Shown piece by piece: positions 59,008 through 64,000 of a stretch of DNA of 64,000 nt. Made by a program: the position numbers and the translations under genes. The stretch's first letter is position 1, and every line of letters begins with the position of its first letter. Source of the DNA: UMGS692 sp963653425 (GTDB taxonomy: Bacteria > Bacillota > Clostridia > Christensenellales > CAG-314); assembly GCA_963653425.1 (NCBI GenBank), contig CAVJWC010000007.1, forward strand, positions 1-64,000, given 5' to 3'. Below the pieces are notes generated by a model. That model was given only the letters and a program-made list of their open reading frames with translations. It made no database searches and was not told the DNA's origin.

Positions 59008-59227
59008 GTATTACATTCGTTATCACTAATAACCGCAGTAACCGCTTTTAATTCATTAAAATAAGAAAACTGTGGCGCGTAGCGTTTTTACGGAAAAGAA
59101 ATCGCCCTCAAGGGTTTAGTTTAGCCGAGGCAAACGACAGAGAGCGTACTGCATTACGTGCGAAGGAAGCAGCGACGGCTAAATCGATTTATTCCCGTAA
59201 AAATATTAGTGAGAACGAATGTAATGC
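59008..59227 (-). mobile_element. MITE-like element, full copy B (220 bp)
   Basis: Inverse copy of the element at 10827-11048. The 25-bp terminal repeats (59008-59032 and 59203-59227) differ at three positions. Read on the minus strand, it shares with copy A GGGAATAAATCGATTTA, GCAGTACGCTCTCTGTCGTT, CTAAACTAAACCCTT and CGTAAAAACGCTACGCG. It is non-coding and fills the gap between two minus-strand genes. Confidence 0.85.
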
Positions 59228-59240
59228 CAAACTAAAAAAA

Positions 59241-59978
59241 TCAGGAATTAAGAAGGCTTTGTGTTCTGAGCCGTTCGAGCGAATCGGATATAAGCGAAAT
59301 CAGACGGTCTTTTTCGAGCGAAGATGGGTTTTCGGGGTTGAAATCCACGCCTTCGCCGAAAGTAATGGTGCGCGAACGCTTGTCCGTAAACATGGGGTAA
59401 AAGGTGAGAATTTTGCCCGTTTTCTTGTAATACACCTTTCCGAGATGGGTAAATCCGCCCGAAAGCGCGGAAAGTCCGTCTTTATTGTATCTTCCGTTTT
59501 CTTCGGAATCGGGATTTTCTGGGAATATCAGAAGGTTGTCGCCGTTAGTCAAAGCTTCTATGCTTTCGTCGAGAGTTTCTCTCAGTCCGCTTATGGACGA
59601 TTTGTCGACGGGAACGGGATTGAACGAGTTGAGCGCCCACGTTCCCAAAACCTTACAGATTTCCGAAACGCCTACCTTTACGAAGTCGGGAAGGGAATTG
59701 TTTTTCATCGAATTTTCAAACACGAAATCGTAGGCTTGCTTCTTATCGAGAACGGGTCGGTTCACCCAGGGACGAAAGTCGAAAGGAAGTCCCACCGCTG
59801 CCGAAAGCGGACCGTAAAGTTCGCCGTGATTGCAGATGAAAACGGCTGGTTTTTCACGGCTTACGGAAGGAACGTTTCTGAGTTTTATGCGCATAAAAGG
59901 ACGGAGGACGGAGCTTAGTATGATAACGCCCGTTTTCCTGTTTCTGAAAGTCCTGTTTCTTCTTTTTTCTTCTGCCAT
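59241..59978 (-). CDS. PlsC-like acyltransferase with altered motif I
   Basis: 245-residue 1-acylglycerol-3-phosphate acyltransferase fold, probably membrane-associated. Motif I is CNHGELYGP: H51 is kept but the HX4D aspartate position (56) is glycine. LNSFNPVPVDK and FPEN (152-155) correspond to motifs II and III. The change could mean altered or lost activity. A minus-strand GGAGCGG precedes the ATG. The promoter is probably at 60139-60167. Confidence 0.82.
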   Translation of the reverse strand: MAEEKRRNRTFRNRKTGVIILSSVLRPFMRIKLRNVPSVSREKPAVFICNHGELYGPLSAAVGLPFDFRPWVNRPVLDKKQAYDFVFENSMKNNSLPDFVKVGVSEICKVLGTWALNSFNPVPVDKSSISGLRETLDESIEALTNGDNLLIFPENPDSEENGRYNKDGLSALSGGFTHLGKVYYKKTGKILTFYPMFTDKRSRTITFGEGVDFNPENPSSLEKDRLISLISDSLERLRTQSLLNS

Positions 59979-60138
59979 AATCCGCTCCGCGATAATTTCT
60001 TCTGTCGATTTTCCGATTTCTCGGTATTGTCGAATTTGCGTTCTTTCGTATTCTCTTGGTTATTGCCGAGTCTGCACTTTTTCGCTATATAGTATTTTTC
60101 GTTTTTATAATTAACCGCTTTATAATGAACTACCACAT

Positions 60139-60167
60139 ATTATAACATATTTTTCTGCGTTAGTGAA
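60139..60167 (-). promoter_or_regulatory. Likely promoter for the PlsC-like gene
   Basis: On the minus strand TTCACT, 17-bp spacer, TATAAT. The leader to the start codon is about 160 nt. Confidence 0.55.
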
Positions 60168-60181
60168 GCGTTTCGAGCATA

Positions 60182-60255
60182 AGCGTTCCGTTTGCTTTCA
60201 CTATTATTTTTACGGGAACGAATCGGTTTATCCGTCGCTTTACTCTTTCGTATGT
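60182..60255 (+). repeat. Truncated copy of the MITE-like family
   Basis: GCGTTCCGTTTGCTTTCACTATTATTTTTACGGGAACGAATCGGTTTATCCGTCGCTTTACT matches the left 70 bp of the full element; similarity fades after GTATGTACC. Nothing else is seen up to 60348. Confidence 0.7.
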
Positions 60256-60348
60256 ACCCATGGGCAGAAATCATAAGCAATAAGCCGTAACTACAAAAAC
60301 ACTCTATAATTATAAAAACCCCCTTTACGCACGAACGGCAACCCTTAA

Positions 60349-61005
60349 TCACTCGGAAAGGGCACTGAGAATATCGTTTCGTATCTCTCGGTAAACCCGC
60401 TCGGCGTCTTCGTTTTCTTTATCGTTTTCTCTATCCGAGCTTTCCTCGTTAACGTTCGGACCGTCCGAAGAAGCCGGACTGTCCGAAGCGTTTGAATTTT
60501 CCGAACAACCCGATTTTCCAGCAGAGTTTGAACTTACGGAGAAGTTACGGCTATCTGAGTTGTGCGAAGCGTTTGAACTTCCCGAAGAAGCCGATTTTTC
60601 CGCAGAGTTTGAGCTTCCCGAAAAGCCCGACTTACCCAAATAATCTGAATTCTCGGAAAAAGAACCGTTCGAAGAAGCCGAATTTCCCGAAGAAGCGGGG
60701 GCGTCTGAGCCGAAAATTCCCGAGCCGAAACTTTGGAGTCCTTCGCCTAAACCCGAGCCGAGAATTTCCAGAAGTCTGGTGACGAAAGGGTTGGCGAGAA
60801 GCTCGAAAATCGCGGGCATTTTCTCGTTTTGGGGCGTTTTGGCGTCAAAAAGTCTGTTTACGCACTTCAAAGCTTCGAGCGCGTCGGGATTAGCCAGAAG
60901 CGGAGCGATTTTGTTTATCTCGGCGGAAGATTTATCTTTTTCACAGCCCGAAGGTTTATTCAGGAGGAAAAAAGCTACGGCGATAACTATCGGCAGATAA
61001 TTCAT
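60349..61005 (-). CDS. Ser/Asn-rich protein with N-terminal hydrophobic segment
   Basis: 218 residues. An N-terminal hydrophobic stretch (IVIAVAFFLLNKPSGC) could be a signal or anchor. A helical part (about 28-85, with PLLANPDALEALKCVNRLF and PAIFELLANPFVTRLLEIL) is followed by about 100 residues of Ser/Asn/Gly/Ala low-complexity repeats, then an acidic helical end. No family is recognised. AAAAGGAG lies on the minus strand before the ATG. It is divergent from the 61179 gene, with a perfect palindrome between them. Confidence 0.75.
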   Translation of the reverse strand: MNYLPIVIAVAFFLLNKPSGCEKDKSSAEINKIAPLLANPDALEALKCVNRLFDAKTPQNEKMPAIFELLANPFVTRLLEILGSGLGEGLQSFGSGIFGSDAPASSGNSASSNGSFSENSDYLGKSGFSGSSNSAEKSASSGSSNASHNSDSRNFSVSSNSAGKSGCSENSNASDSPASSDGPNVNEESSDRENDKENEDAERVYREIRNDILSALSE

Positions 61006-61128
61006 TGAATTTCTCTCCTTTTCTGCGTGCGTCGGGTTCTTTTATTGCCCGATCGGGCGTTTAATCGTAAAAAGTCGGTGCGGATAAAGCGTTCGTAAAA
61101 ATCGGCTACGAGCGTTTATGTCACTTTA

Positions 61129-61147
61129 TTATATGCCGGCATATAAT
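61129..61147 (+). promoter_or_regulatory. 18-bp perfect palindrome over a -10 box
   Basis: TTATATGCCGGCATATAA (61129-61146) is a perfect palindrome. It overlaps TATAAT (61142-61147), the likely -10 box of the 61179 gene. It sits between two divergent genes, as operators do. Confidence 0.7.
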
Positions 61148-61178
61148 AAATTGATAATTTTCTTTTCCGGAGGGAAAT

Positions 61179-61421
61179 ATGAGTAAACCTATGAACACCG
61201 CCGAACAAATCGAATACCTTAAAAAACTTGCCGTCTACTATAACGAAAAGGGCGAAGAAGCCTTGACGGGAGATATTATTAAAAGCGTAAAGGAAGAAAA
61301 ATCCGCGGGCAGACTCAATAACGATACGATAAAAAACATGGCTGTAATTATAAATCGTTTCGTTTCGCCCGAGCAGGCGGAAAAACTCAACCTTCTCGTA
61401 GCGGAAATAACGCGGGAGTAG
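61179..61421 (+). CDS. Small helical protein (80 residues)
   Basis: All-helical, charged protein starting MSKPMNTAEQIEYLKKLAVY, with INRFVSPEQAEKLNLLVAEI near the end. It has no Cys and no membrane segment. No family is recognised. GGAGG lies 7 bp before the ATG. It shares its upstream region, with the 18-bp palindrome, with the divergent Ser-rich protein gene. The 61422-61521 stretch after it holds nothing evident. Confidence 0.75.
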   Translation: MSKPMNTAEQIEYLKKLAVYYNEKGEEALTGDIIKSVKEEKSAGRLNNDTIKNMAVIINRFVSPEQAEKLNLLVAEITRE

Positions 61422-61521
61422 CTTTTAGCCGTGAATTCAGGTAACCGCTCGTCGCAGTTAAAGCCGAATAAAAACGAGGAAGACAAAGCTATGATTTTGA
61501 TACGATTTTTACTTAAACAAA

Positions 61522-61548
61522 AAGGGAACGCAAAAACGGCGTTCCCTT
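61522..61548 (-). terminator. Terminator of rpmF, possibly bidirectional
   Basis: AAGGGAACGC and GCGTTCCCTT form a 10-bp stem. On the minus strand a T run follows, so it fits rpmF best. Confidence 0.8.
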
Positions 61549-61585
61549 CGGGTTATTGAAACTTTTTTGAAGCAGTCTCAGGCGA

Positions 61586-61774
61586 TTATTTGTTTTCTTC
61601 GCCCATATCGACTATCTGCTTACCGTTGTACATTCCGCATTTGGGACATACGCGGTGAGCAAGCTTATACTCGTGACAATTGGGGCATTCAACCATAGAG
61701 GGCGCTACGAGTTTCCAGTTAGCGGCTCTGGTGTGCTTTCTTTGTTTGGAAATTTTCCTTTTCGGTACAGCCAT
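61586..61774 (-). CDS. rpmF: 50S ribosomal protein L32
   Basis: 62-residue zinc-ribbon L32 starting MAVPKRKISKQRKHTRAANW. Zinc ligands are C30, C33, C43 and C46. GGAGGTAACG on the minus strand sets the start. Usually a DUF177/YceD gene precedes rpmF. Here the 164 bp up to ackA have room only for a promoter (61818-61846), so rpmF is alone. Confidence 0.97.
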   Translation of the reverse strand: MAVPKRKISKQRKHTRAANWKLVAPSMVECPNCHEYKLAHRVCPKCGMYNGKQIVDMGEENK

Positions 61775-61817
61775 TTATCGTTACCTCCGTCGTAATAATC
61801 AAGTGATACCAACGCTT

Positions 61818-61846
61818 AGTATAACATTTCCGTGCGGTATTGTCAA
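61818..61846 (-). promoter_or_regulatory. rpmF promoter
   Basis: On the minus strand TTGACA (61846-61841), 17-bp spacer, TATACT (61823-61818). Confidence 0.85.
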
Positions 61847-61938
61847 CTGTTTTTTACCGATAAGCGAAACAATTTGAAAATTGAGAGGCTTTTCGGCGGG
61901 CGCGTTCTTCGGGTATCCTCAAAGGCGCGCTTTATGTT

Positions 61939-63138
61939 TTACAGACCTGCGACTCTCTTGGTTTCTCTTGCGATAACCAGTTCTTCGTTGGTCGGAATAA
62001 CGAGAATCTTGACCTTGCTGTCATCTGCGCTGATTTCGGCAATCTTGCCTCTCGGACAATTTCTGTTCTTTTCGTCGTCGATTTTAACGCCCATGAATTC
62101 GAGGTTTGCGCATGCGCCGTTTCTTACGTAAGGAGTATTTTCGCCTACGCCTGCCGTGAATACGATAACGTCGACGCCGTTCATAACGGCAGCGTACTGA
62201 CCGATGTATTTCTTTACGTCGTAAGCAAAGACGTCGACTGCGAGTTTGTTTCTCGGATTATCGAAAGCGTTGCCTTCGGTAAGATCTCTGAAGTCGCTGG
62301 AAACGCCCGAAAGACCGAGCATACCGCTCTTCTTGTTGAGGTAGTTAAGCATTTCGGAAACGGTCATATGTCTCTTGTTCATAACGAATTCGACTACTGC
62401 CGGATCGAGAGAACCGCTTCTCGTTCCCATAGGAAGACCGTCGAGAGGAGTGAAGCCCATGGAGGTTTCCACGCTCTTTCCGCCGTCAACCGCTGTGATG
62501 CTGGAACCGTTGCCGAGGTGGCAGGTGATGATCTTAAGGTTTTTGATGTCTTTTCCGAGATATTTAGCAGCTTCGCCTGCAACGAACATATGGCTGGTGC
62601 CGTGGAAACCGTACTTTCTTACGCGGAAATCTTTGTAGTCGTCGTAAGGAATGCCGTAAAGGTAAGCTTTTTCGGGCATTGTTGCGTGGAAAGCCGTATC
62701 GAAAACGACTACCATGGGAACGGAAGGAAGAACTGCCTTACAAGCTTCGATACCCATAATGTTTGCGGGGTTATGAAGAGGCGCGAGTTCGATGTTTTCG
62801 CGACATACGCGGAGAACGTCGTCGGTTACGAGAACGGAGGTGTTGTAGTCTTCCGCGCCGTGAACCATTCTGTGGCCGACAGCCGAAATTTCGTCCATTG
62901 ATTTGATTACACCGCATTCTTTATCTACGAGAGCGTCGAGAACCATTTTGATGGCTACGGTGTGATCGGGCATGGGATTAGCGAAAACGAATTCTTTTCC
63001 GTGCGCTTTGTGGGTAAGTTTGCTTCCGTCGATACCTATTCTTTCGCAAAGACCTTTAGCGATGACGGATTCGTTTTCCATATCGATAAGCTGATATTTA
63101 AGGCTGGAACTGCCTGCGTTTATAACGAGAATTTTCAT
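61939..63138 (-). CDS. ackA: Acetate kinase
   Basis: 399-residue ASKHA-fold kinase making ATP and acetate from acetyl phosphate and ADP. ILVINAGSSSLKYQL at the N terminus, VFDTAFHATMP, RKYGFHGTSHMFV and HLGNGSSITAV match the family, with TAGVGENTPYVR near the end. AGAGGTG on the minus strand precedes the ATG. It is the partner of pta 15 bp upstream, giving acetate fermentation with substrate-level ATP. Confidence 0.98.
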   Translation of the reverse strand: MKILVINAGSSSLKYQLIDMENESVIAKGLCERIGIDGSKLTHKAHGKEFVFANPMPDHTVAIKMVLDALVDKECGVIKSMDEISAVGHRMVHGAEDYNTSVLVTDDVLRVCRENIELAPLHNPANIMGIEACKAVLPSVPMVVVFDTAFHATMPEKAYLYGIPYDDYKDFRVRKYGFHGTSHMFVAGEAAKYLGKDIKNLKIITCHLGNGSSITAVDGGKSVETSMGFTPLDGLPMGTRSGSLDPAVVEFVMNKRHMTVSEMLNYLNKKSGMLGLSGVSSDFRDLTEGNAFDNPRNKLAVDVFAYDVKKYIGQYAAVMNGVDVIVFTAGVGENTPYVRNGACANLEFMGVKIDDEKNRNCPRGKIAEISADDSKVKILVIPTNEELVIARETKRVAGL

Positions 63139-63153
63139 ATCTGCACCTCTTTA

Positions 63154-64000
63154 TTATTTGCACTGCATGCAGGTCATAGCAACGACTGCGCATACGTCTT
63201 CGCTCGAGCAACCTCTGGAAAGGTCGTTACAAGGTTTAGCCATACCCTGACAGATAGGTCCGTAAGCGTTTGCGCCCGCAAGACGCTGAACGAGTTTGTA
63301 ACCGATATTGCCTGCGTTAAGGTCGGGGAATACGAATACGTTTGCTTTTCCGGCAACTTTGCTTCCGGGAGCTTTGAGAGAAGCGACTTTTTCTACGAGA
63401 GCCGCGTCAACCTGAAGTTCGCCGTCGATGGCAAGGTCGGGAGCCTTTTCTTTGGCAAGTTTGGTTGCAAGCTGCATTTTGTCTACGAGTTCGTGCTTTG
63501 CGCTTCCCTTGGTGGAGAAGGAGAGCATAGCTACCTTGGGTTCGTCGTCGAAGTAAGCTTTTGCCGAGTCTACCGAAGCGATTGCTATATCGGCAAGCTG
63601 TTCTGCCGTGGGGTTGGGGTTAACCGCGCAGTCTGCGAAGAGCATAAGACCGTTGTCGCCGTAGCTCTTGTCTTTGAGTTCCATTACGAAATAACCGGAA
63701 ACGGTGGAGATACCGGGTTTGGTTTTGAGAATCTGAAGAGCGGGACGAAGCATATCGCCGGTGGAGTGAACCGCACCGCCTACCATACCGTCTACGGCGC
63801 CCGATTTAACCAGCATAACGCCGAAATACATAACGTCTCCGCAAAGGTTATAAGCCTGTTCTTCGGTCATTCCCTTTGCTTTACGGAGTTCGTAAAGTTC
63901 GGAAGCGAACTGCTTGCGAAGAGGATCGGTTTCGGGGTTGATGATTTTAACGCCGTCGAGTTTCGCTTCGGGAGCGATAGCTTTGATTTTAGCTTCGTCG
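63154..64000 (-). CDS. pta: Phosphate acetyltransferase (3' part, cut by window edge)
   Basis: The frame is open to the window end, so the N terminus is missing. About 281 C-terminal residues are seen: INPETDPLRKQFASELYEL, VDGMVGGAVHSTGDMLRPAL, LMFADCAVNPNPTAEQLAD and GPICQGMAKPCNDLSRGCS, all phosphotransacetylase signatures. It converts acetyl-CoA and phosphate to acetyl phosphate, used by AckA just downstream. Confidence 0.97.
   Translation of the reverse strand, partial: DEAKIKAIAPEAKLDGVKIINPETDPLRKQFASELYELRKAKGMTEEQAYNLCGDVMYFGVMLVKSGAVDGMVGGAVHSTGDMLRPALQILKTKPGISTVSGYFVMELKDKSYGDNGLMLFADCAVNPNPTAEQLADIAIASVDSAKAYFDDEPKVAMLSFSTKGSAKHELVDKMQLATKLAKEKAPDLAIDGELQVDAALVEKVASLKAPGSKVAGKANVFVFPDLNAGNIGYKLVQRLAGANAYGPICQGMAKPCNDLSRGCSSEDVCAVVAMTCMQCK

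Overview
The window looks like the chromosome of an uncultured anaerobic member of the Bacillota, probably class Clostridia. The signs are strong AGGAGG ribosome-binding sites, many sigma-A-like promoters (TTGACA, 17 bp, TATAAT), a low-GC Gram-positive ribosomal and translation gene set, an alpha2-type glycyl-tRNA synthetase, an SpmA-like and a YmxH-like (sporulation-associated) protein, a TatD-linked radical SAM protein and lipoproteins with Listeria-Bacteroides repeats. A Christensenellales-like gut lineage is my guess from overall style; nothing here proves it.

Layout: 1-501 is a hairpin-rich leader with direct repeats before ileS (502-3630). Then come rplS and rpmJ with their own promoters and the alpha operon rpsM-rpsK-rpsD-rpoA-rplQ (to 8065). 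After a PLP aminotransferase there is a six-tRNA operon (Pro, CAT, Asp, Phe, Thr, Tyr; 10245-10787), an intact MITE-like element, and two solitary lipoprotein genes with structured leaders. 14053-18181 holds a DUF2284 protein, an FGGY kinase and mnmG, followed by the rpmH-rnpA-yidD-yidC-jag cluster. Next are a divergent spmA-like gene, metG-tatD-radical SAM, a small lipoprotein and a WYL regulator.

28001-30259 encodes a duplicated DUF1538 membrane protein next to a protein made of two PII-like domains, the best candidate here for a poorly described system. glyS follows. Then a 330-nt structured leader precedes a 1092-residue surface lipoprotein with six helical repeats of about 142 residues. 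36297-38202 carries small poorly known genes (YmxH-like, a helical protein with a Cys/Asp/Asn-rich tail, two small proteins). The complete rimP-nusA-rnpM-L7Ae-infB-rbfA-nrnA-truB-ribF translation cluster spans 38424-46703, followed by an AP-endonuclease-like gene, pepP and efp.

The last part holds a cation/proton antiporter, a CadC-type regulator with a stand-alone HMA chaperone and P1B ATPase (metal efflux operon), a NatA/NatB-like ABC exporter, typA, and then minus-strand genes (DUF2225, PlsC-like, Ser-rich protein, rpmF, ackA and the 3' part of pta, cut by the window edge).

A dispersed family of about 220-bp MITE-like elements with 25-bp terminal inverted repeats (two full copies, several fragments, and a triple array of mini-palindromes apparently built from its ends) links many of the intergenic regions. 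No transposase, rRNA, CRISPR array or prophage was found.
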